Origin: CAZVEV01 sp964625865
GTDB taxonomy: Bacteria > Planctomycetota > Phycisphaerae > SM23-33
Reading direction: 5' to 3'
DNA length: 12,224 nt
NCBI GenBank assembly: GCA_964625865.1
Contig: CAZVEV010000185.1
Location: 1-12,224 of the forward strand
Shown here: in pieces, positions 5,714 through 12,175 of the stretch
Position numbering within the stretch: the first letter of the stretch is position 1
How the letters are laid out: each line of letters starts with the position of its first letter
Notes under the pieces: model-generated
Told to the model about the DNA's origin: nothing
The model's input: the letters and a program-made list of their open reading frames with translations, nothing else
Databases searched by the model: none
Program-made: the position numbers and the translations under genes

Positions 5714-5971
5714 TCAGGACGTGAGCATCTCGTCGTACTCGGCGTGCGTGCCGATCCAGAACCACACGGGACCGTCCGCACTCTCAACGGCAAGGGCGCG
5801 ATATCTGCGACCGACTCTGACGGACCAGAATCGACCGATGCGCTTGAGATGCAGCGACGGATGTCGATGGTCTGCCTTCAGGAGAGCGAAGCTCTTGTCC
5901 GCCAATCGGCGGACAGGCTCGGGAAGGGTGTTGTAGCGCCCCCAGAATGCCGGACTGGCAAAGTGCTTCAT
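5714..5971 (-). CDS. ParE/RelE-like toxin of a type II toxin-antitoxin pair
   Basis: An 85-aa protein with the ParE/RelE fold layout: MKHFASPAFWGRYNTLPEPVRRLADKSFALL gives the first strand and two helices, and HPSLHLKRIGRFWSVRVGRRYRALAVE gives the basic core strands. It ends with GPVWFWIGTHAEYDEML, the usual last strand and Tyr of this toxin superfamily. Members are mRNA interferases or gyrase poisons; which applies is not readable from sequence. The ATG at 5971 overlaps the antitoxin stop as ATGA, indicating coupled translation; a GTG at 5983 is possible but less likely. Confidence 0.8.
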   Translation of the reverse strand: MKHFASPAFWGRYNTLPEPVRRLADKSFALLKADHRHPSLHLKRIGRFWSVRVGRRYRALAVESADGPVWFWIGTHAEYDEMLTS

Positions 5972-6168
5972 AGCTCGGTGCACTGTCCGTTTCGGAGAGA
6001 CGTGATCGCGTCATCCGCGAGGGCGTCGAGCTTTCCGTTCCGGGCGTCAGCGGCAATCTGCTCGTCCCAGACCGCCGCGGCGAAGTCGGCAAACCAGGCG
6101 CTGAAACGCGACAGGTCGTCGGGCGAAAGCGACGCCACCGCATCCTCGATTTCCTTTACCGTGGTCAT
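5968..6168 (-). CDS. Antitoxin of the ParE/RelE-like pair
   Basis: A 66-aa acidic protein beginning MTTVKEIEDAVASLSPDDLSRF, then a Trp/Phe/Ala-rich helix (AWFADFAAAVWDEQIAAD) and a C-terminal tail GKLDALADDAITSLRNGQ. This layout is common for small antitoxins encoded immediately before ParE/RelE-like toxins. The C-terminal part probably wraps the toxin; no clear ribbon-helix-helix or HTH DNA-binding motif is visible. The gene precedes the toxin with a 4-base ATGA overlap. The ATG at 6168 has only a weak Shine-Dalgarno, and the nearest promoter-like pair (6176-6204) would start the transcript at or next to the ATG. Confidence 0.75.
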   Translation of the reverse strand: MTTVKEIEDAVASLSPDDLSRFSAWFADFAAAVWDEQIAADARNGKLDALADDAITSLRNGQCTEL

Positions 6169-6175
6169 GATACCC

Positions 6176-6204
6176 AGCGTACCCGATTCCAGCCAAGAAG
6201 GCAA
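6176..6204 (-). promoter_or_regulatory. Candidate promoter of the toxin-antitoxin pair
   Basis: On the minus strand TTGCCT (6204-6199) and TACGCT (6181-6176) lie 17 bp apart. The -10 ends only 7 bp before the antitoxin ATG, so a transcript from it would be nearly leaderless. The -10 match is mediocre. Confidence 0.35.
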
Positions 6205-6254
6205 ATCGGAAGCACCGAACCGAGCAACGCTCGACGTGCATCTCAGGAGACCGG

Positions 6255-6926
6255 TCAGTACGCCAGGAGGCTGATCAGGGGTCGGATGACGCGGCCGAGG
6301 TAGAGGCTGATCGGGTCGAAGGGCGAGGGTTTTTGCGTGACGACCTCGATCAGGCGCGGGGCGAAGATCATGATCATCAGCGTCATCGCGCCGAATCGCA
6401 TCTGCCACCGCATGAACCCGTCGGACTCCTTGTCCGGGAGCATCTCGCGGACGATGTGATGCCCGTCCAGCGGGAACAGCGGGATCAGGTTGAAGAAGCA
6501 CAGGCCCAGGTTGGCCACCGCCGTCCACCAGAGCACCGTCTCGACCGTATCGTGGATGCTCGGCATGTCCGCCGGCCCCCACGTCAGCCACCCCCGCAGC
6601 GCCAAGCCGGCCACCACCGCCAGGGCAAGGTTCGTCAGCGGCCCGGCCAGCGAGACCATGATATTGCCAAGCCGCAAGGGGTGGAGGTTGTACGGGTTGA
6701 CCGGCACGGGCCTGGCCCAGCCCATCACGCCCGAAAACAGGATCATCAGCGTGCCCAGCGGATCGAGGTGCTTGAGCGGATTGAGCGTCACGCGTCCGTT
6801 GTACTTGGCCGTCGGATCGCCGAACGCCAGCGCCATCCGCGCGTGGGCGTACTCGTGCAGCGTGAGGCTCAGCAGCAGCGGCGGGGCCGTCAGCAGCATC
6901 CGGTGGATCTCCTGGGGGGTGAACAT
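6255..6926 (-). CDS. Site-2 protease family (M50) intramembrane metalloprotease
   Basis: A 223-aa polytopic membrane protein. The zinc site is HEYAH at 24-28 (H24, E25, H28) within the first membrane segment LLLSLTLHEYAHARMALAFGD. The second metal-ligand motif, NLIPLFPLDGHHI, supplies D154. Further membrane segments lie near 57-70, 86-110, 128-150 and 176-192. It lacks a PDZ domain, so it belongs to the short group without PDZ that is widespread in bacteria. Such proteases cut transmembrane substrates, often anti-sigma factors; its substrate is unknown. The ATG at 6926 was preferred over a longer frame reaching 7010 because the alignable family N-terminus starts there and an AAGGG Shine-Dalgarno is present. 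It is divergent from kdsD across a 137-bp spacer. Part of its 3' coding end is duplicated at 5641-5690. Confidence 0.88.
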   Translation of the reverse strand: MFTPQEIHRMLLTAPPLLLSLTLHEYAHARMALAFGDPTAKYNGRVTLNPLKHLDPLGTLMILFSGVMGWARPVPVNPYNLHPLRLGNIMVSLAGPLTNLALAVVAGLALRGWLTWGPADMPSIHDTVETVLWWTAVANLGLCFFNLIPLFPLDGHHIVREMLPDKESDGFMRWQMRFGAMTLMIMIFAPRLIEVVTQKPSPFDPISLYLGRVIRPLISLLAY

Positions 6927-6940
6927 GGGTGCCCTTTTAC

Positions 6941-6969
6941 TTGACCGGCGGGGGTCGGGCAAGCATAAT
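6941..6969 (+). promoter_or_regulatory. Sigma-70-like promoter of the kds/lpt operon
   Basis: TTGACC (6941-6946) and CATAAT (6964-6969) are 17 bp apart, upstream of kdsD with a leader of about 85 bases. A GCGCAGGCC/GGCCCTGCGC hairpin with one bulged base (6972-6996) follows the -10 immediately. Confidence 0.7.
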
Positions 6970-7063
6970 GCGCGCAGGCCGAAGAAGGCCCTGCGCCCGT
7001 GGTGTGCCATAAGATCCGGCCGCTGCGGATGTTGGCTCGATCCGGCTCCAAGGAACCATTGCC

Positions 7064-8062
7064 ATGACAGCCCCTGACGTTGATCTGGACCTGGCCAGGC
7101 GGACGCTGGCCGCCGAGGGCCACGCCATCACCGCCCTGGCCGACAAGGTCGGCCCCTCGTTTGCCGACGCCGCCCGGGCGGTGTTCTGCTGCGGCGGGAA
7201 GGTCGTGCTGACCGGCATCGGCAAGGCGGGCCTGATCGCCCAGAAGATCTCGGCCACCCTGGCCTCGACCGACACCGAGAGCATCTTCCTGCACCCGGTG
7301 GAGGCCCTTCACGGCGACCTGGGGCGCCTGCGCCGCGGCGACGTGGTGATCGCCCTGTCCCACAGCGGCTCGACCGAGGAACTGGTGCGCCTGCTGGACC
7401 ACATCCAGGCCCGCGGGGCCCAACTGATCGCGATTACCGGCGCGGTCGATTCGGCCCTCGCCCGCAACGCCGACATCACCATCACGTACGGCGAGGTCCA
7501 GGAGGCCTGTCCGCTGGGGCTGGCCCCCACGGTGAGCACCTCGTGCATGCTGGCCCTGGGCGATGCGCTGGCGATGACGGTGATGGCCATGCGAGACCTG
7601 ACACCCGAGGACTTCGCCGTCTTCCACCCGGGCGGGGCCCTCGGCCGCAAGCTGCTGAAGGTCGAGGAGGCCATGACCTTCCGCAAAGGCGAGCGGCTGG
7701 CCCTGGTCGGCGCCGATCAGTCGTTGGGCGACGCGCTGGCCGAGGCCGAAGCCGTCCCGCGCCGCACCGGGGCGATGTTGATCGTCGACGACGACGGCGG
7801 GCTCAGCGGCATCCTGACCGACGGCGATCTGCGTCGCCACGTGCTGGCCGGTCGCGGAACCGACATCATGTCGCGCCCCGTGCGCGAGTTCATGACCGCC
7901 GGGCCGAAGCACATTCATCTTGGCGAGTTGGCGAGCAAGGCGCTGGCCATCCTCAACGAATACCGCATCGACGAGCTGCCCGTCCTGGATGCCGACGACC
8001 GGCCGGTGGGCATCATCGACGTGCAGGACCTTCTGGGAATCAAGACGGTGATCGATGGCTGA
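7064..8062 (+). CDS. kdsD: D-arabinose 5-phosphate isomerase (KpsF/GutQ family)
   Basis: A 332-aa cytoplasmic enzyme of normal family length that converts ribulose 5-phosphate to arabinose 5-phosphate, the first step to Kdo for LPS. The N-terminal SIS domain (about 38-175) contains VVLTGIGKAGLIAQKISATL, the active-site stretch SIFLHPVEALHGDLG (75-87) and ALSHSGSTEEL. Two CBS domains follow (about 205-265 and 270-330), with ILTDGDLRRHVLAG and PVGIIDVQDLLG. The ATG at 7064 has an AAGGAA Shine-Dalgarno. The stop overlaps the kdsC start by 8 bases, so the two consecutive Kdo pathway genes are translationally coupled. Confidence 0.95.
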   Translation: MTAPDVDLDLARRTLAAEGHAITALADKVGPSFADAARAVFCCGGKVVLTGIGKAGLIAQKISATLASTDTESIFLHPVEALHGDLGRLRRGDVVIALSHSGSTEELVRLLDHIQARGAQLIAITGAVDSALARNADITITYGEVQEACPLGLAPTVSTSCMLALGDALAMTVMAMRDLTPEDFAVFHPGGALGRKLLKVEEAMTFRKGERLALVGADQSLGDALAEAEAVPRRTGAMLIVDDDGGLSGILTDGDLRRHVLAGRGTDIMSRPVREFMTAGPKHIHLGELASKALAILNEYRIDELPVLDADDRPVGIIDVQDLLGIKTVIDG

Positions 8063-8591
8063 AATGGACTACGGCAAGATCGACCTTCTCGTGCTGGACG
8101 TTGACGGCGTGCTGACCGACGGGCGCGTGACGCTGACGGGCGAGGGCGACGAGATCAAGAGTTTCCACGTCCGCGACGGGGCGGGCATGAAATACTGGAA
8201 ACGGGCGGGCGGGAAACTGGCGATCATCACCGGGCGCGGCTCGCCCGCGGTGACGCGGAGGGCAAAGGAACTGGACGTCGACGTGGTTCGTATGAACGTC
8301 AAGATCAAGCTGCCCGTTCTCGAGGAGATCCTTGACGACCTGGGCGTTTCGCCCGACCAGACGGCCGTGATGGGAGACGATTTGACCGACATTCCGTTGA
8401 TGCGTCACTGCGGCCTGGCCGTCGCGGTGGCCGACGCGGTAGCCGAGGTGCGCGACCGTGCGGACATCGTCACCGACACTCCCGGCGGGTGCGGGGCGGT
8501 GCGGGAGCTGATCGAACGGGTCCTGAAGGGCTCGGGCCGGTGGGACCGGATCATGGCCCGCTACCTCGCCGACTCTGGAGACCAGACCTGA
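8055..8591 (+). CDS. kdsC: 3-deoxy-D-manno-octulosonate 8-phosphate phosphatase (HAD family)
   Basis: A 178-aa HAD phosphatase of the cap-less C0 KdsC type that hydrolyses Kdo 8-phosphate to Kdo. Motif I is LDVDGVLTDG (nucleophile D15, acid/base D17); FHVRDGAGM at 37-45 is the KdsC-specific substrate loop; IITGR (57-61) is motif II; K83 or K85 in NVKIKLP is the probable motif III lysine; and MGDDLTDIPLM (106-116) is motif IV for Mg2+. GGCGAVRE near the C-terminus is the loop that enters the neighbouring subunit's active site in the tetramer. Translation starts inside the end of kdsD; an alternative ATG at 8064 exists. Its TGA shares one base with the next start (TGATG). Confidence 0.95.
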   Translation: MAEMDYGKIDLLVLDVDGVLTDGRVTLTGEGDEIKSFHVRDGAGMKYWKRAGGKLAIITGRGSPAVTRRAKELDVDVVRMNVKIKLPVLEEILDDLGVSPDQTAVMGDDLTDIPLMRHCGLAVAVADAVAEVRDRADIVTDTPGGCGAVRELIERVLKGSGRWDRIMARYLADSGDQT

Positions 8592-11500
8592 TGATCCGGC
8601 GGATCGTCATTGCCGCAGTCGTTGCCTGCGTCCTGGTTGCCGCCGTGTTCGTCTACAATTTCTTCGCCGGCGACGCCGGATTGCCGATGGCCCGAGACGA
8701 CCGCTCCGGCGGCTCACCCAAGACCCGCGCCAGGACCAGCCGGACCGTCAGCGTCGAGAAGTGGCGCGCCGAACGCCGCGACCGCGACGGGCGACTGGTC
8801 GGCCTGTACGAAGCCGACACCAGCCGCAAGCTCTCCGAAACCAGTTGGATGCTCACGCGCCCCAAGATCATCCTCTATCTCCGCAGGGGCCAGCGCATCT
8901 ACATCTACGCCGACAAGGGCATGCTCTACTCGGCCGACCTCGGCGTGCGAACGCGGCCGCGGCGGGGCGTGCTGAAGGGGCGCGTCCGCGTGTTCTTCGA
9001 CCGGAGCACGGACCCGACCCGACCGGCCGCCGACGCGCCAAGCCGCGACCTGGTCAGGATCTTCGGCGACGAGGTGGAGTTCGACAGCGAGGACCTGGCC
9101 ATTCGCATGGGCGGCGAGGTGGCCGTCCTGTCCGCGGAAGCCGACGTGTTCGGCAGCGACCTGAGCATCACGTGGCACGAGGTGCCCGAGACCGAACTGA
9201 AGCGGTTCACCCTCGCCCACGGGCGGTGCATGATCGTCTACGCAAGTGACGATATGCTCACCGAGTCGTCCGCCCCGGCGCCGAGCGGTAAGGCCAGGCC
9301 CGCAAGAGGTGCCACGACGTCCGCGGTGTACTTTCCCCGATTCGGCGCGGGTCCGGCACGGATCGTGCGGACGGCGGCTGGCGCGCCCAAGGCGCCCAAG
9401 ACGGTCAAGCCCCCCAAGGCCCGCAACGTATATCTCGCGACGTTCACCAACAGCGTGTCGGTGTTTTCCGGGCAGCGGAGTTTGCGGTACGCCCGCACGC
9501 TGTCGCTGACGTTCGAGTGGGACCGCGACGTCCAGGGCCTGCCCGGCGAGAAACGAGAAGAGAAGGACGCCTCCCGCCCGGCAGCCCTGCCCCTCCCGTC
9601 CCGCACACGGGGGCTGGCCACTTCAGTGGCCAGCGGCGAGCCCCTCGGGCTCGCCAGGTACGTGATGGGCGCCGAACAACGGAGCATCCCGCTTGGTTTC
9701 CCCGCCTACTGCTCGCTTATGGGCGATCCGCCGGGTGCCGTGGGCTGCGGAGCGCAGCGGAGCAACCACGCTGCATCCATTCGCAGAGACGTGGTTGCTC
9801 CGCTGCGCTTCGCAGCCTACGGCACCCATGCGCGGGGAGCGTTGCTGGCCACTGAAGTGGCCAGCCCCAGGGCGGCGAATCGGACGGGGCGCGTTGGTCC
9901 GGCGTCGCGCCCGACCTCGCGGCCGGCGAAGGGCAAGGACCAGGGCGAGCCCACCGTTATCACGTGGTCCGGGCCGCTGGTTGTCGAACCGGTCGGGCGG
10001 GTCGACAAGGCCAACACCAAGCGTTACGTCGTCGAGGCCAAGGGCAAGCGGATTGTGTGGCAGTCAGAGAGCATGGCGTCGGTGTGCAGCCGTTTCACCG
10101 TGCGCCAGCGGCCCGTGGGCGAGAAGCTGGTCCAGACGGTTCACCTTGCCGGCGCCGCCGAGGCGCCCATTCGGCTGGCCATGGCGGCTTCGAGTGGCGG
10201 GCAGAGAATCCGGTGCAGCGAGATCACGTTCATGCGCGACGGCGGGCGGGCGGACCTGAAGGGCCCCGGGCGGATCCTCATGCCTCCCGACGAGGACCAG
10301 GTTGAGGACCCCGTGCTGGCGCTGGCCCTCGATGCCTTGTCCGACCCGCCCGGCAGCGACCGCGTGACGTGGGGCGGTCGGCTGGCCGCTACGTTCGAGG
10401 ACGTCCGCGGGCGCGACAAGACCGGCAAGGCCGAGCGGCGACGCGTCATCACCGGGGCGACCTTCACCGACAAGGTCGAATTGGCCCAGGCGGGCACGGG
10501 CGACTATGTCCGTTGCGATGAGACGCTGCAGGTGTGGATGGCCCGCGGGGCCGGCAAGGACGGAAAGCAGCGGACGTATCCCTCGCGAGCCAAGGCCATC
10601 GGGAACGTTCGGGCCCGCCAGGAAGGACGCGACATCAGTGCTGACGAGATGGACGTCGAGTTTGCCCAGCGTGACGGTAAGGACAAGGCGGCGGCTGACC
10701 CCGAGAAAGAGAAGAAAGGCCTGTCCGTCCGCCCGGTGCGTCTGGTAGCTGTTGGGCGCGTGAGGATCAGCGACACGCGCGGCAAGACGCCGCTGGTGGC
10801 GTCGGCGGACAAGCTGACGACGAATCTTCTGGACGAGAAGGCCGTCCTCGAGGGCGTACCGGCCGAGGTCGTCCAGGGCGACAGCAGCCTGAGGGGCAAG
10901 ACGATTCATCTCGACCAGGCCAGCGAGTCGCTGGTGGTCGTCGGTGGCGGGCGCCTGAGATTCAAGACCGACCGCGACCTGGACGGCAAGACGCTGACGA
11001 CGCCGCGCCCGCTGGTGGCCACGTGGTCCAGGCAGATGACCTTCGCGGGCAAGAAGGATGCCGCCTCCCTGATCGGCGACGTGAACGTCACCAGCGGCGA
11101 CGACCAGATCACGTGCGGCGAGATGGACCTGGCGTTCGAGAAGACCGCCCGCCCGGCGGCCGCCGCTGCCCCGGGCAAGGCCGCCGACCTGGGCCTCGAC
11201 AAGCGACGGCTCAAGACCATCGTCTGCCGCCGCGCCGTGTCGATGAAGCGCGTCGTCAACGATGCCGACGGGCGCCTGATCCAGCGGATGCGCCTGACCG
11301 GCGAGCACCTGACCTACGACGCCGGGGCGGCCGCCGACTCCCGCGCCGCCAAGATGACCGTCTCGGGGCCGGGCACGATGTCCATGGAAGACTACAAGCC
11401 GCCTGTCGGCAAGGCCCCGGCCATGCCGTCACAGGCGCTGTTCGTCTGGAAACGCGGGATGGCCTTCTCCCAGACCGACCGCCAGGTCGTCCTCCACGGC

Positions 11501-11950
11501 GGGGTCACGATGGTCAACCGGACGGGCAATCGGATCGTGCTGGCCGATCGGCTCAACGTGGCCGGGCTGGGCAAGCTGCCCCCCGGGCGCAACGTGAGGC
11601 TCGCGTGCGAGAAGATGACCGCGACGTTCGGCGACTCGAAGCCGGACGAGCCGGCCAAGGCGGTCAAGCCGACCGGCGCGGTGGCGCTCGGTCAGCTTCG
11701 TCGCTTCCGAGCGGTGGGCCAGGTAGACCTTGCCGAGGGCAAGCGGCGGATGCTTGGCGAGGTGCTGACGTACGACCGCATCAAGGAGATCGTGGTGATC
11801 GAGGGCACGAAGACCGTGCCGGCGACGCTCATGTACGAGCCCGCCGCCGGCGCGACGCTCAAGACCGTCCGCAGCGCTCGGATCGAGTGCTTCCTCAAGG
11901 ACAACAAGATCGTCCGCGTCAAGACCGAGGGCATCGCCGCAGGGGGATGA
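8591..11950 (+). CDS. Giant LptC/LptA (OstA-like) LPS-transport protein with in-frame palindromic insert
   Basis: A 1119-aa protein, roughly five times the length of LptC or LptA. Residues 2-25 form a single signal-anchor (IVIAAVVACVLVAAVFVYNFF) like the N-terminus of LptC. Residues about 50-240 resemble the LptC/OstA beta-jellyroll (YADKGMLYSADLG, VRIFGDEVEFDSEDLAIRMGG). From about 455 to the C-terminus, short strand-rich units alternate in LptA/OstA style, for example RIRCSEITFMRDGGRADLKG, GDYVRCDETLQVWM, GDDQITCGEMDLAFEK and NVRLACEKMTATFGD. A Lys/Glu-rich linker lies near 690-710. The protein is probably a periplasmic bridge for LPS combining LptC-like and several LptA-like modules. The ATG at 8591 overlaps the kdsC stop by one base. 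Residues about 340-426 are encoded by nested palindromic repeats and have no OstA character. The domain assignment rests on pattern and context, not on alignment. Confidence 0.75.
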   Translation: MIRRIVIAAVVACVLVAAVFVYNFFAGDAGLPMARDDRSGGSPKTRARTSRTVSVEKWRAERRDRDGRLVGLYEADTSRKLSETSWMLTRPKIILYLRRGQRIYIYADKGMLYSADLGVRTRPRRGVLKGRVRVFFDRSTDPTRPAADAPSRDLVRIFGDEVEFDSEDLAIRMGGEVAVLSAEADVFGSDLSITWHEVPETELKRFTLAHGRCMIVYASDDMLTESSAPAPSGKARPARGATTSAVYFPRFGAGPARIVRTAAGAPKAPKTVKPPKARNVYLATFTNSVSVFSGQRSLRYARTLSLTFEWDRDVQGLPGEKREEKDASRPAALPLPSRTRGLATSVASGEPLGLARYVMGAEQRSIPLGFPAYCSLMGDPPGAVGCGAQRSNHAASIRRDVVAPLRFAAYGTHARGALLATEVASPRAANRTGRVGPASRPTSRPAKGKDQGEPTVITWSGPLVVEPVGRVDKANTKRYVVEAKGKRIVWQSESMASVCSRFTVRQRPVGEKLVQTVHLAGAAEAPIRLAMAASSGGQRIRCSEITFMRDGGRADLKGPGRILMPPDEDQVEDPVLALALDALSDPPGSDRVTWGGRLAATFEDVRGRDKTGKAERRRVITGATFTDKVELAQAGTGDYVRCDETLQVWMARGAGKDGKQRTYPSRAKAIGNVRARQEGRDISADEMDVEFAQRDGKDKAAADPEKEKKGLSVRPVRLVAVGRVRISDTRGKTPLVASADKLTTNLLDEKAVLEGVPAEVVQGDSSLRGKTIHLDQASESLVVVGGGRLRFKTDRDLDGKTLTTPRPLVATWSRQMTFAGKKDAASLIGDVNVTSGDDQITCGEMDLAFEKTARPAAAAAPGKAADLGLDKRRLKTIVCRRAVSMKRVVNDADGRLIQRMRLTGEHLTYDAGAAADSRAAKMTVSGPGTMSMEDYKPPVGKAPAMPSQALFVWKRGMAFSQTDRQVVLHGGVTMVNRTGNRIVLADRLNVAGLGKLPPGRNVRLACEKMTATFGDSKPDEPAKAVKPTGAVALGQLRRFRAVGQVDLAEGKRRMLGEVLTYDRIKEIVVIEGTKTVPATLMYEPAAGATLKTVRSARIECFLKDNKIVRVKTEGIAAGG
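9610..9634 (+). repeat. Left 25-bp terminal inverted repeat
   Basis: It reads GGGG followed by CTGGCCACT-TC-AGTGGCCAG and a final C, so each end is itself a 9-bp palindrome. It is the exact reverse complement of 9844-9868. Confidence 0.75.
9635..9655. repeat. 9-bp hairpin inside the composite element
   Basis: GGCGAGCCC-CTC-GGGCTCGCC is a perfect 9-bp stem with a 3-base loop, directly abutting the left terminal repeat. Confidence 0.65.
9733..9827. repeat. REP-like long inverted repeat, copy 1 (intragenic)
   Basis: Two 38-base arms (9733-9770 and 9790-9827) pair at 36 of 38 positions around a 19-base loop. The arms begin GGGTGCCGTGGGCTGCGGAG and end CGGAGCAACCACG. The left arm is encoded as AVGCGAQRSNHA and the right as DVVAPLRFAAYGTH in the host protein. 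Confidence 0.8.
9844..9868 (-). repeat. Right 25-bp terminal inverted repeat
   Basis: Exact reverse complement of 9610-9634, with the central TC of the left copy read as GA. Confidence 0.75.
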
Positions 11951-12024
11951 AGACCGACAATCGTCCGTTCTCGGACCCGGACACAGGACAAAGCCCCCCG
12001 ACGGCGTCGGGGGGATCCCCATGA
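11947..12024 (+). CDS. Short ORF coupled to the lpt stop, possibly a truncated operon gene
   Basis: An ATG overlaps the lpt TGA as ATGA, the same coupling geometry as elsewhere in this operon. The frame reads MKTDNRPFSDPDTGQSPP and stops after 25 codons, inside the hairpin pair at 11994-12037. In many Gram-negative genomes the gene following lptC/lptA is the ATPase gene lptB. This start could be the broken beginning of a fourth operon gene, or merely chance. The visible residues match no family I recognise. Confidence 0.3.
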   Translation: MKTDNRPFSDPDTGQSPPTASGGSP

Positions 12025-12037
12025 CGCCGTCATGGGG
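11994..12037 (+). terminator. Twin GC-rich hairpins at the end of the lpt operon
   Basis: CCCCCCGAC-GGC-GTCGGGGGG (11994-12014) and CCCCATGAC-GCC-GTCATGGGG (12017-12037) are two perfect 9-bp stems 2 bases apart. AAAGCCCC (11990-11997) and GGGGCTTT (12034-12041) can also pair to enclose both. Only three T residues follow, so termination may be weak; the pair could equally be a dispersed palindromic repeat. Confidence 0.5.
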
Positions 12038-12089
12038 CTTTGGGTCTGCGTGGGGTATCAGCGAGGGAAGACCCGTGCGTCCTTCACGT

Positions 12090-12175
12090 GGGTGCCGTGG
12101 GCTGCGGAGCGAAGCGGAGCAACCACGTATTGTCGGACGCCCTCCACGTGGTTGCTCCGCTTCGCTCCGCAAGCC
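12090..12175. repeat. REP-like long inverted repeat, copy 2 (intergenic)
   Basis: The left arm (12090-12127) differs from the left arm of the intragenic copy at a single position, 12112. The right arm (12147-12175) pairs with the last 28 bases of the left arm with one bulged base. The loop is 19 bases. The last 49 bases of the window after it contain an ATG at 12184 with an open frame to the edge but no supporting features. Confidence 0.8.

Larger units (their letters stand above)
9610..9868. mobile_element. Composite palindromic element inserted in frame in the lpt gene
   Basis: The 259-bp segment is bounded by 25-bp exact terminal inverted repeats (9610-9634 and 9844-9868). It contains a 9-bp hairpin (9635-9655) and a 95-bp REP-like inverted repeat (9733-9827). 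It carries no transposase, so any mobility would depend on an enzyme elsewhere. The host frame stays open across it. I see no clear target-site duplication. Confidence 0.6.

Noticed and set aside
6924..6970. Bidirectional promoter for the site-2 protease
   Set aside because: A TATGCT is present on the minus strand over the kds -10, but no -35-like element lies at a usable distance.
8489..8590. Longer start for the giant lpt protein
   Set aside because: It would overlap kdsC by about 100 bases in another frame; the ATG at 8591 gives a clean signal-anchor and a one-base stop/start overlap.
10064..11308. 414-codon minus-strand open frame
   Set aside because: Antisense to the lpt gene, low-complexity composition, no family motif and no start signals.
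11429..12172. 247-codon minus-strand open frame at the window end
   Set aside because: It starts inside the REP-like repeat, passes through the twin hairpins and is antisense to lpt; its residues come from palindromes.
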